Below are positions 1-6,392 of a DNA stretch of 10,649 nt, in pieces. The stretch covers positions 1-10,649 of the forward strand of contig JBAQNC010000137.1 of assembly GCA_049303435.1 (NCBI GenBank), given 5' to 3'. This DNA comes from Parvibaculum sp049303435 (GTDB lineage: Bacteria > Pseudomonadota > Alphaproteobacteria > Parvibaculales > Parvibaculaceae). The notes under the pieces are model-generated. The model had not been told where the DNA came from, did no database searches, and saw only the letters and a program-made list of their open reading frames with translations. The translations under genes and the position numbers were made by a program. How positions within the stretch are numbered: the stretch's first letter is position 1; each line of letters starts with the position of its first letter.

Positions 1-111
1 GCGGCCAGAACCGTCGACGACCTCTGGACCGTCGTAGCCGACTCCCTTGCAGCGTTCACGCCCGCAGAGTGCAGACACTATTTCGAGGCGGCCGGATATG
101 ACCCGGAGTAA
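1..111 (+). CDS. IS630-family transposase, C-terminal fragment (cut by window edge)
   Basis: An open frame runs from base 1 to a TAA at 109-111 and encodes the last 36 residues of a protein (begins AARTVDDLWTVVADSL, ends AAGYDPE). The pattern of an acidic-Leu-Trp helix, then a Phe-Thr-Pro-x-Glu-Cys segment, then a terminal Tyr-Phe-x-x-x-Gly-Tyr is what I know from the C-terminus of IS630/Tc1-mariner-type DDE transposases of Alphaproteobacteria. The catalytic DDE residues lie left of the window, so activity cannot be judged. No start is visible because the gene is cut by the window, not necessarily broken. The right terminus of the element should fall shortly after the stop. A CTAG, the sort of TA-containing target this family uses, lies at 123-126, but I cannot define the inverted repeat without the left end. 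Confidence 0.7.
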   Translation, partial: AARTVDDLWTVVADSLAAFTPAECRHYFEAAGYDPE

Positions 112-312
112 GTCGAATCTGCTCTAGGGTGTCAATTATCGCTTATGAGAAGCATTATTAATTGCAAGTCAAGAGGAGATTGCGGGTTCGGGCGGAGTGA
201 ATGGTCGCACCGCCAAAGCACGCGAGCCTGATAGAAGGTCGAAAACCCCCATTTTTCGTATTGATATTGGCGAAAGCCTCGGCTTGCTCCACAATTCATG
301 CAGATCAGATGG

Positions 313-331
313 GTCGAGGTATTGCCTCGAC
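313..331 (+). other. Stem-loop in leader of the DUF2189 gene
   Basis: GTCGAGG (313-319) and CCTCGAC (325-331) form a perfect 7-bp stem with a 5-nt TATTG loop. It ends 13 nt before the purine-rich ribosome-binding stretch (GAGGGAGAGGGA, 345-356) of the next gene. No T-tract follows, so it is not an ordinary intrinsic terminator. The rest of 112-359, between the transposase stop and the next start, holds no gene I can support. Confidence 0.4.
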
Positions 332-359
332 GGGAGGCCATTTTGAGGGAGAGGGACAG

Positions 360-1148
360 ATGAGCGACAAGACGAAGGCGGAGTCGGCCAAATCGAAAGG
401 CATAGAAATCCGTATCGTGACGATCAACAATGTGCTGGAGGCGCTCGCTGCGGGCATGCGCGACATGCGCAAGGGGTTTCGCTTCAGTGTTGTCTTCGGA
501 TTATTTCTGGCAGCCGGTGGCTGGATGCTGGCTCTTCTTCTGCTCCATTTCCATCTTCCCTATCTTGTCTATCCATTGGCTATGGCATTCGCGTTGATTT
601 CGCCGTTCATCGCCACGGGCCTTTATGAAATCAGCAGGCGCATTGAAAAAGGGGAAGTGCTGAGCTGGGGCGCGATCTTTGCGTCCATCCGCAGCGCGAC
701 CCGGCGCGACATGGGCTGGATGGCGCTGGTCACCGCCTTCAGCTTCGTCATCTGGATGGATATCGCGGCCATGATGACCTTTGGCTTCTTCGGTCTTTCC
801 GCCAAAAGCGTCACCGCCTTCATCGACCAGATATTCTCGACGCCTTCCGGCATCGCCTTTCTCCTTCTCGGCAATGCGGTAGGGGCTTCCATTGCCTTGA
901 CGGTCTTCTCGCTCACGGTCATTTCCTTCCCGATCCTTTTCGACCGGGACATCGATTTCGTGACCGCCATGATCACCAGCGTGCGCACCGTGCTGGCCAA
1001 CCCCAAGGCCATGCTCGCCTGGTTCGCGATCATCGGCTTCCTGACCGCGATTTCATTTCTGTCGCTCTTCGTCGGGCTGATTTTCTTTTTCCCGCTGCTG
1101 GGACATGCCACCTGGCATATTTACCGGCGCACCATCCCGCCTGCCTGA
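360..1148 (+). CDS. DUF2189 family integral membrane protein
   Basis: A 262-residue, strongly hydrophobic protein. After a charged cytoplasmic-type N-terminus (1-40) there are membrane segments at roughly 41-63, 67-88, 118-143, 163-190 and one or two in 217-248. Motifs match my knowledge of DUF2189 proteins: Ser-Pro-Phe-x-Ala-x-Gly-Leu-Tyr-Glu near 81-90, Phe-Pro-Ile-Leu-Phe-Asp-Arg-Asp near 190-197 followed by an amphipathic Ala-x-x-Thr-Ser-Val-Arg stretch, and a closing Gly-His-Ala-x-Trp-His near 248-253. The family has no established function. The ATG at 360 is chosen because GAGGGAGAGGGA precedes it directly; the frame stays open to 201, but that extension looks non-coding and has no such site. 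It reads toward the sulfide locus but is separated from it by a weak hairpin and a new promoter, so it is probably its own unit. Confidence 0.85.
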   Translation: MSDKTKAESAKSKGIEIRIVTINNVLEALAAGMRDMRKGFRFSVVFGLFLAAGGWMLALLLLHFHLPYLVYPLAMAFALISPFIATGLYEISRRIEKGEVLSWGAIFASIRSATRRDMGWMALVTAFSFVIWMDIAAMMTFGFFGLSAKSVTAFIDQIFSTPSGIAFLLLGNAVGASIALTVFSLTVISFPILFDRDIDFVTAMITSVRTVLANPKAMLAWFAIIGFLTAISFLSLFVGLIFFFPLLGHATWHIYRRTIPPA

Positions 1149-1172
1149 CTTTCGTCGGGCTTGACTTTATAT
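1143..1172 (+). terminator. Possible weak terminator of the DUF2189 gene
   Basis: GCCTGAC (1143-1149) and GTCGGGC (1154-1160) form a 7-bp stem with one G-U pair and a TTTC loop, followed by a T-rich but interrupted run (TTGACTTTATATT). The left arm includes the stop codon of the DUF2189 gene. The -35 element of the next promoter starts at the base following the hairpin, so the boundary is very compact. The broken T-run makes efficient termination uncertain. Confidence 0.35.
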
Positions 1173-1188
1173 TATCAATTTCTAATAT
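1161..1188 (+). promoter_or_regulatory. Sigma-70-type promoter of the bigR-like/rhodanese operon
   Basis: TTGACT (1161-1166) matches the -35 consensus at five of six bases, and TAATAT (1183-1188) 16 nt later can serve as -10. An alternative -10, TATAGT, lies at 1188-1193. The transcript would start near 1195, giving a leader of about 35 nt. The spacer and -10 lie inside an inverted repeat, as expected for a promoter repressed by an ArsR-family protein. Confidence 0.55.
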
Positions 1189-1189
1189 A
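1168..1189. promoter_or_regulatory. Probable operator: AT-rich inverted repeat
   Basis: TATATTA (1168-1174) and TAATATA (1183-1189) are perfect 7-nt inverted repeats separated by 8 nt. The site covers the spacer and -10 of the promoter. BigR- and SqrR-type repressors are known to bind AT-rich palindromes at their own promoters, so autoregulation is the natural reading. The right half is part of the word CTAATATAT (1182-1190), which recurs at 6190-6198 in the hlyD promoter. Binding itself is inferred. Confidence 0.55.
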
Positions 1190-1230
1190 TAGTCTTATTC
1201 GGAGTAAGGTCAGGCGGAGCTTGTAGAATT

Positions 1231-1569
1231 GTGGTTGTGATGGCTGATATTGGTGAGCTTGAATTGCGTGCAGCTGAAGCCACCAGACTGCTTGGTGCTC
1301 TGGCCAACGAACGGCGCCTTTTGATCATGTGCCAGATTGCCGATTCCGAAATGTCCGTCGGTGAAATTCAGGAATCTGTCGGCATCAGCCAGTCGGCGCT
1401 CTCCCAGCACCTCGCGGTTTTGCGCGAGCAGGGGCTGGTTTCCACGCGGCGCGAGTCGCAGACGATCTATTACAAATTGGCGAGCCCCGAAGCCCAGCGC
1501 CTCATCGAGACGCTCGCCGAGATTTATTGTCCGCCGGCTATCCGGCCATCCAGAAAGAAGAGGCTCTGA
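1231..1569 (+). CDS. bigR: ArsR-family persulfide-sensing repressor (BigR/SqrR/YgaV type)
   Basis: A 112-residue ArsR/SmtB winged-helix protein. The recognition helix lies around 52-70 (Ser-Gln-Ser-Ala-Leu-Ser-Gln-His-Leu-x-x-Leu-Arg) and the beta-wing around 72-83. Two cysteines stand out: Cys34 (Leu-Ile-Met-Cys) in the second helix and Cys100 (Glu-Ile-Tyr-Cys) in the last helix, 66 residues apart. Xylella BigR uses Cys42 and Cys108, also 66 apart; these form a disulfide or polysulfide bridge that releases DNA. The metal-binding Cys-Val-Cys motif of true ArsR sensors is absent. I infer a dimeric cytoplasmic repressor of this locus sensing sulfide-derived persulfide. The GTG at 1231 is preferred because GGAG (1216-1219) lies 11 nt upstream; an ATG at 1240 is the alternative and would remove three residues. 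The stop overlaps the start of the rhodanese gene. Confidence 0.88.
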   Translation: MVVMADIGELELRAAEATRLLGALANERRLLIMCQIADSEMSVGEIQESVGISQSALSQHLAVLREQGLVSTRRESQTIYYKLASPEAQRLIETLAEIYCPPAIRPSRKKRL

Positions 1570-1886
1570 TGTCCCTGAAACCTGTTGACGCCGCCACCGT
1601 CAAGAAATGGATCGATGCAGGCGACGCCGTGCTTATCGACGTTCGCGAGCGCAATGAACACGCCGCCGAGCATATTGCGGAAGCCAGACTTGTGCCGCTC
1701 TCCGAGCTTGAGAAGCACGACATCAAGAATCTCGGCAAGAAACACGTGATCTTCCATTGCAAGGGCGGCATGCGCACCACGGCGAATGCCGCGCGTCTGG
1801 CCGATGCTTGCGAGGCTGAGCTTTTTGAAATGACCGGCGGGATCGAAGGCTGGAAGAAAGCCGGGCTGCCGATCAAGAGCGCCTGA
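1569..1886 (+). CDS. Single-domain rhodanese (sulfurtransferase), YgaP-like
   Basis: A 105-residue protein that is one rhodanese domain and nothing else. The first strand carries Leu-Ile-Asp-Val-Arg (22-26), followed by a His-Ile-x-x-Ala segment. The active-site loop is Cys64-Lys-Gly-Gly-Met-Arg-Thr, the Cys-x-Gly-Gly-x-Arg loop of YgaP-type rhodaneses, with Cys64 as the persulfide-carrying nucleophile. The end, Gly-Gly-Ile-x-Gly-Trp-Lys-x-Ala-Gly-Leu-Pro (90-101), is the family C-terminal signature. There is no signal peptide or membrane segment, so it is cytoplasmic, unlike E. coli YgaP, whose rhodanese is fused to a membrane hairpin. The ATG at 1569 overlaps the repressor TGA by one base (TGATG), with AGAAGAGG just upstream, so the two genes are co-transcribed and translationally coupled. 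Expected role: moving sulfane sulfur between SQR products and thiol or cyanide-type acceptors. Confidence 0.92.
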   Translation: MSLKPVDAATVKKWIDAGDAVLIDVRERNEHAAEHIAEARLVPLSELEKHDIKNLGKKHVIFHCKGGMRTTANAARLADACEAELFEMTGGIEGWKKAGLPIKSA

Positions 1887-1911
1887 TAACATAAGTAATA
1901 TCGAACGAGAC

Positions 1912-1944
1912 AAACCCGCTGCCTGAAGTCAGGCAGCGGGTTTT
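1912..1944. terminator. Strong intrinsic terminator between convergent operons
   Basis: AAACCCGCTGCCTG (1912-1925) pairs perfectly with CAGGCAGCGGGTTT (1930-1943), a 14-bp stem with an AAGT loop, followed by TTTTCTCTT on the plus strand. It lies 25 nt after the rhodanese stop and 4 nt beyond the RND pump stop, so it can serve both directions, although the minus-strand T-run is only three bases. Confidence 0.92.
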
Positions 1945-1947
1945 CTC

Positions 1948-4900
1948 TTACATGCGTTCGAAGTCCTTGCCGTCGTCTCGCAGGAAAATATAGACCGCCG
2001 GGATGACGAGCAGCGTCAGCGCGGTCGAGGAGGCAAGCCCGAAAACGAGTGAGATCGCCAGTCCCTGGAAGATCGGGTCGGCGATGATGAAGACCGCGCC
2101 GATGATTGCCGCCGCCGCCGTCAGCACAATGGGCTTGAAGCGGATGGCGCCTGCTTCCAGAAGCGCATCGCGTATGCAATCACCCTCCGCTTGTCGATGC
2201 CGGATGAAGTCGACCAGCAGGATCGAGTTTCGCACGATGATGCCCGCCAGCGCGATAAACCCGATCATGGAGGTCGCGCTGAACGGTGCGCCAAACATCC
2301 AGTGCCCCAGCACGATGCCGATCAATGTCAGCGGCACCGGGATCAGGATCACCAGCGGCAGCTTGAACGAGCCGAATTGCGCCACGACCAGCAGATAGAT
2401 GCCGAGGATCGCGACACCAAAGGCAGCGCCCATGTCGCGGAAGGTGACATAGGTCACTTCCCATTCGCCATCCCAGAGCAGGGTGACGTGGGATTCGTCC
2501 TCAGGTTGTCCGTGATAGGCGATGGTCGGCGGACCGGCCTTGCCCCAGGCCATCTTCTTGATGGCGTCTTCCACGGCGAACATGCCGTAGATGGGGGACT
2601 CATAGCGTCCCGCGACTTCCGCCATCACCATTTCCGCCGCCCGTCCATCGCGCCGGTAGAGCGCGTAGGAGCCAGGCTCCTTCTTGACGCTCACGACGTC
2701 ACCAAGCTCGACATTGCGCCCGACGCGGGCCGTTCCACCCGCAGGCAGCGGCGTTGTCAGGATGCGTTCGCCCATCGAGAGCGCGCTGCGCGGCAGCTTG
2801 ACGACAATGTCATAGGGTTTGGCCCCATGTCCGCGTTGCGAATAGCCGATCTCCGCGCCACCGATGATCGTGGCAATCGTGTCATAAACCGCCTGCTGCT
2901 CCACGCCGTGGAATTCCAGATTGTCCTGATCGATCACAAAGCGGTCGCGCGGGGCAGGCGTGTAGAAAGTGTCGTCCACGTCATGGATGAAATCGACCGA
3001 GCGGAAGGCCGCTTCGATCTTGCGCGCCGCCGCCCGCCTTGTGGCTTCGTCGGGTCCGTAGACTTCCGCCAGAAGCGTCGCCATCACTGGCGGCCCCGGT
3101 GGAATTTCGACAACGCGAAGCACGGTCCCCTGTGGTTTAGGCAAGGCGGAAAGGCGCTCTCGCACTTCCAGCGCGATTTCATGGCTTTCCCGGCTGCGTT
3201 CGCCCTTGGGCACGAAGTTGATTTGCAGATCGCCCTGCTGCGGCCCGCTACGCAAATAGTAATGCCGCACTAGACCGTTGAAATTGAAGGGCGCCGCCGT
3301 GCCCGCATAGAGCTGGATGGATGTCAGCTCAGGCATATCCTTGAGCTTGTCGGCAGCCTCGAAGAGAAAGCGCTGCGTCGTTTCAAGCGTCGTGCCCTGC
3401 GGCATGTCGAGCACCACCTGCAATTCCGACTTGTTGTCGAACGGCAGCAGTTTCACCGTCACATTCTTGGTGACGAACAGAACGCAGACCGCCATCGTCG
3501 CGACGCCGACAATGATGAGGAACCGTTTCGAGCGCGTTCGCCCCATCAGCAGCGGTCGCGCAATGCGGATATAGAGCCGTGCCAAAGCCCCAATATCATG
3601 ATGTGCTTCGGTCGCCACATCCTCGGGATGAGGCGACTCGTTCTCAAATCGCTTGCGGGCGATCTTGTAAAGCAGCCAGGGCGTGATGATCACTGCGACG
3701 AAGAACGAAAAGATCATCGCAAAAGAGGCATTGGCCGGGATCGGGCTCATATAGGGACCCATCATCCCGCTCACGAACATCATTGGCAGCAGCGCCACGA
3801 TGATGGTGAGCGTCGCGATGATCGTCGGGTTGCCGACTTCCGCCACGGCCTCGATGGCGCCGGTGATGAGATCCTTCGTCTTTCGCATATGCCAGTGGCG
3901 AATGATGTTTTCGACAATGACGATGGCGTCGTCGACAAGGATGCCGATGGAGAAGATGAGCGCGAAGAGGCTCACACGGTTGATCGTGTAGCCCATCAGC
4001 CATGAAGCGAATAGCGTCAGCAGGATGGTCGTGGGAATGACGACGAGAACGACCGCCCCTTCGCGCCAGCCGATCGCCCAGGTGATCAGCACCACGATGG
4101 AAATGGTCGCCAGTCCCAGATGGAAGAGAAGCTCGTCGGCCTTTTCCGTTGCCGTCGCGCCATAGTTTCGCGTCACGGTCACATTGACGTCGTCGGGAAT
4201 GAGGCGGCCCTTGATCGTGTCGAGCCGTGCGAGCAACTGATCGGCCACCACCACGGCATTGGCCCCCTTGCGCTTGGCGAAGGCGACGGTTACGGCGGGC
4301 AGGCGATCGAGATTGCCCTTGGCGTCCTTGGTGAGGTTCCAGGCGCGCGAATCCGTTTCCGCCGCGCCGACTTTCACGTCAGCCACATCCTTCACATAGA
4401 CCGGTCGCCCGTCGCGTGAGGTGAGCAGCAGAAGACCGATGTCCGGTACCCCTTGCAGCGTCTCGCCTGCAACGACCGTCGAACTTCTGTTGTCCTGCAT
4501 AACCCGCCCGACGACGAGCGAGCGATTGGCGTTTTGCAGCTTGTCGACAAGCTGGTTGAGCGTGATGCCGTAAAGCGCGAGGCGTTCGGGGTCGGGCTCC
4601 ACGCGAATCTGGTTGGGGCTGCCGCCGACGATATAGGTGAGCCCGACATTGTTCACCTTCATCAACTCATGCTGAAGGTCGCCGGCGATCTGCCTGAGAC
4701 CATTGTCGTTCCATCTCTTCGCGCCCTCGGGCGTGGGCGAAAGCGTCATCGTGACGATGGCGACATCGTTGATGCCGCGCCCCACGATCACAGGGTCGGG
4801 AATGCCATAGGGAAGTTGGGGAATATTGGCGCGGATTTTTTCATGCACACGCAATAGCGCCGTGTCCTCATCCGTGCCGACGAAAAACCGCGCCGTCACC

Positions 4901-5184
4901 AGAACGCTGTCATCCTGCGTCGTCGAATAGACATGTTCGACGCCGTTGATGCCCTTGACGATGTCTTCAAGCGGCTTGGTGATGAGTTCGACAGCGTCTT
5001 CCGCCTTGTAGCCCTTGGTGCTGACCATGATGTCGACCATGGGCACGCTAATTTGCGGCTCTTCTTCGCGCGGCAGCGAGATCAGCGCCAGCGTACCGAC
5101 CAGCAGCGAGGCGATCAGCATCAGCGGCGTCAGCGGCGACGATATGAATGCGCGTGTGATCGCGCCGGAAATTCCAAGTTTCAC
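1948..5184 (-). CDS. RND efflux transporter permease, AcrB/MdtB-like
   Basis: A 1078-residue inner-membrane proton-driven pump of the AcrB/AcrD/AcrF family, full length (family about 1020-1080). It has TM1 at 20-37, a first periplasmic loop (about 38-350), TM2-6 between about 351 and 505, a cytoplasmic linker, TM7 near 555-573, a second periplasmic loop, and TM8-12 before a short C-tail. The proton-relay pair Asp418-Asp419 sits in TM4 in the motif Gly-Ile-Leu-Val-Asp-Asp-Ala-Ile-Val. In TM10 the position of AcrB Lys940 is Arg985 (Gly-Ile-Ile-Val-Arg-Asn-Ser). Heavy-metal signatures of CzcA are not evident, so it is more HAE-like than a metal pump. The start is a GTG at 5184 forming a GTGA overlap with the adaptor stop, so translation is probably coupled. 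Substrate unknown; the setting suggests something linked to sulfide stress. No outer-membrane channel gene is adjacent. Confidence 0.93.
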   Translation of the reverse strand: MKLGISGAITRAFISSPLTPLMLIASLLVGTLALISLPREEEPQISVPMVDIMVSTKGYKAEDAVELITKPLEDIVKGINGVEHVYSTTQDDSVLVTARFFVGTDEDTALLRVHEKIRANIPQLPYGIPDPVIVGRGINDVAIVTMTLSPTPEGAKRWNDNGLRQIAGDLQHELMKVNNVGLTYIVGGSPNQIRVEPDPERLALYGITLNQLVDKLQNANRSLVVGRVMQDNRSSTVVAGETLQGVPDIGLLLLTSRDGRPVYVKDVADVKVGAAETDSRAWNLTKDAKGNLDRLPAVTVAFAKRKGANAVVVADQLLARLDTIKGRLIPDDVNVTVTRNYGATATEKADELLFHLGLATISIVVLITWAIGWREGAVVLVVIPTTILLTLFASWLMGYTINRVSLFALIFSIGILVDDAIVIVENIIRHWHMRKTKDLITGAIEAVAEVGNPTIIATLTIIVALLPMMFVSGMMGPYMSPIPANASFAMIFSFFVAVIITPWLLYKIARKRFENESPHPEDVATEAHHDIGALARLYIRIARPLLMGRTRSKRFLIIVGVATMAVCVLFVTKNVTVKLLPFDNKSELQVVLDMPQGTTLETTQRFLFEAADKLKDMPELTSIQLYAGTAAPFNFNGLVRHYYLRSGPQQGDLQINFVPKGERSRESHEIALEVRERLSALPKPQGTVLRVVEIPPGPPVMATLLAEVYGPDEATRRAAARKIEAAFRSVDFIHDVDDTFYTPAPRDRFVIDQDNLEFHGVEQQAVYDTIATIIGGAEIGYSQRGHGAKPYDIVVKLPRSALSMGERILTTPLPAGGTARVGRNVELGDVVSVKKEPGSYALYRRDGRAAEMVMAEVAGRYESPIYGMFAVEDAIKKMAWGKAGPPTIAYHGQPEDESHVTLLWDGEWEVTYVTFRDMGAAFGVAILGIYLLVVAQFGSFKLPLVILIPVPLTLIGIVLGHWMFGAPFSATSMIGFIALAGIIVRNSILLVDFIRHRQAEGDCIRDALLEAGAIRFKPIVLTAAAAIIGAVFIIADPIFQGLAISLVFGLASSTALTLLVIPAVYIFLRDDGKDFERM

Positions 5185-6161
5185 GGCATCACCGCTACGT
5201 CGCCGACCTTGAGGCCGGACAGGATTTCAATACCGCCATTGACAGGCTGTCCCACCTGCACGACCACATCTTCCCCCGTTTCGAGTTTGACGTAACTGAC
5301 GCCAAAACGCCGGAAGATGAACTTCTCGGGCAAAACGAGCGCCTGGCGTTCGCCGGTGCCGATAAAGACGCGTGTGCGTTCTCCGACGAAATAGTCGCCA
5401 AGCCCTTCAACCGCGACGTCGGCGATGACGCGACCTTGATCGATCTGCGGATAGACGGTCACGACCTTGCCCGGCCTGACGGATGTATTGTCCGTTTCCT
5501 TCATACCGCGGCTGCCGACGAGAATTTCATCGCCGCGCTTGAGAAAACGTGCATGGCGTTCGGGCAGTTGCAGACGCAGAATATAATTGTCCGTCGCCAT
5601 CATCGCGACATTGTCGCCCGACATGACGACGCTGCCTTCATGCAGCGGCACGGTCAGGATACGCCCGTCGCTGGGCGCCAGCACCGCGCCTTCGATGGAT
5701 TGTTGCTCGATCACCTGGCGATCCGATTGCAGGGCCTGCAGATTGCGTATCGCGACATTGAGCCGCGTCTTGGCCTGATCGAGTTTCGATTGCGAACCCG
5801 CGCCCGTGCGCCTCAGTTCCGTCGCCCGGTCGAATTCGATCTTGGCCTGCGCGCGTTCGGCCTGCTGCGCCTCGATTCTTGCCTGAATGGCGCGCATCTG
5901 CAATGCCAGCTTCTCGTCGGCGACCACTGCGATCTTGTCGTCGGCCTTCACCTTGTCGCCTTCCTTGACGTTGACCACGCTGATCGTGCCGGAAATGCGA
6001 CTGCGAGCCGATAGCTCATGCACTGGTTCGACAGTGGCGATGACGGCCTTGCGATCATTGACGGTCTTGAGCTGAACGGCAGCTGTTTCACCCTGCGCCA
6101 TTGCTGTCGAGGCGACAACGAGCGAGACTGCCAAAGCGGGAAATAAGGTGCGAAGGGACAT
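5181..6161 (-). CDS. RND periplasmic adaptor (membrane fusion protein, HlyD/AcrA family)
   Basis: A 326-residue adaptor linking the RND pump to an outer-membrane channel. It has a Sec-type signal peptide at 1-22 (Ser-Leu-Arg, hydrophobic core, Ala-Met-Ala before Gln23) and no lipobox cysteine. A first lipoyl half lies at about 55-80 (Gly-Thr-Ile, then Val-Lys-Glu-Gly-Asp-Lys-Val), and an Ala/Gln/Glu-rich coiled-coil hairpin at about 82-153 turns at a Thr-Gly-Ala-Gly-Ser-Gln segment (119-124). The second lipoyl half is at about 157-188 (Leu-Ala-Pro-Ser-Asp-Gly-Arg-Ile), followed by beta-barrel and membrane-proximal regions. It is somewhat short for an AcrA, as adaptors with a short hairpin are. 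The ATG at 6161 is preceded on its strand by GAGGAG seven bases upstream. It is the first gene of the pump operon, read from an AT-rich divergent promoter region shared with the DUF2892-SQR operon. Confidence 0.9.
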   Translation of the reverse strand: MSLRTLFPALAVSLVVASTAMAQGETAAVQLKTVNDRKAVIATVEPVHELSARSRISGTISVVNVKEGDKVKADDKIAVVADEKLALQMRAIQARIEAQQAERAQAKIEFDRATELRRTGAGSQSKLDQAKTRLNVAIRNLQALQSDRQVIEQQSIEGAVLAPSDGRILTVPLHEGSVVMSGDNVAMMATDNYILRLQLPERHARFLKRGDEILVGSRGMKETDNTSVRPGKVVTVYPQIDQGRVIADVAVEGLGDYFVGERTRVFIGTGERQALVLPEKFIFRRFGVSYVKLETGEDVVVQVGQPVNGGIEILSGLKVGDVAVMP

Positions 6162-6191
6162 TCGGGCTCCTCGGTATTTTTATATTTGCCT

Positions 6192-6219
6192 AATATATTC
6201 GATATTGCTAATTTAACAA
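6192..6219 (-). promoter_or_regulatory. Promoter of the adaptor-RND operon
   Basis: On the minus strand TTGTTA (6219-6214) can act as -35 and TATATT (6197-6192) as -10, with a 16-nt spacer. The -10 lies inside the CTAATATAT word shared with the repressor promoter, so bound repressor would block it. The leader to the ATG would be about 25 nt and contains the GAGGAG ribosome-binding site. Confidence 0.45.
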
Positions 6220-6232
6220 CATTGAATATATG
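6205..6232 (+). promoter_or_regulatory. Candidate promoter of the DUF2892-SQR operon
   Basis: TTGCTA (6205-6210) and TATATG (6227-6232) have a 16-nt spacer on the plus strand. Another pair, TTGCCT (6186-6191) and TAATTT (6209-6214), has a 17-nt spacer. Neither is strong and I cannot choose between them. The resulting leader is long, about 150 nt before the ATG at 6393, and contains a tiny reading frame at 6288-6350. Confidence 0.3.
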
Positions 6233-6392
6233 GATTCCGTAAGGCGCTTTCGCTTAATTGTCGCAATCCTCCCGATGAGGAGAAAAATTGAGCAAGAACA
6301 TACTGTTCGGAATTTACTTTGCACACAATGAGCTACTGGTGCTCTGCTAGCAAATGCCGCAAGGCCCGTGCATATCTCTGAAGGAGATTTCC

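Larger units (their letters stand above)
6175..6232. promoter_or_regulatory. AT-rich divergent regulatory region with repeated half-sites
   Basis: This block is strikingly AT-rich against its surroundings. CTAATATAT (6190-6198) is identical to 1182-1190 in the repressor promoter. TATATT (6181-6186) and AATATA (6192-6197) form an imperfect inverted pair with a 5-nt gap. TTGCCTAAT (6186-6194) is nearly repeated as TTGCTAAT (6205-6212), 19 nt on, and a further AATATA lies at 6225-6230. The exact TATATTA-N8-TAATATA palindrome of the repressor promoter is not reproduced. I read it as the binding area of the same repressor controlling both directions; this is inference. Confidence 0.45.

Noticed and set aside
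201..359. Upstream extension of the DUF2189 gene
   Set aside because: The frame is open, but the extra 53 residues look non-coding and the clear ribosome-binding stretch lies just before the ATG at 360.
1527..1568. Earlier start for the rhodanese
   Set aside because: It would overlap the repressor gene by 43 bases and add residues that do not belong to a rhodanese; the TGATG junction at 1567-1571 is the standard coupled arrangement.
2191..3273. Long open frame (360 codons) on the plus strand opposite the RND pump gene
   Set aside because: It lies wholly antisense to a clear RND permease; its product is rich in Arg, His, Gln and Asp with no fold or motif, typical of a shadow frame in GC-rich DNA.
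6275..6331. Second tiny frame in the DUF2892 leader (ATG at 6275, 18 codons)
   Set aside because: No ribosome-binding site precedes it, and it overlaps the slightly better supported TTG frame at 6288.
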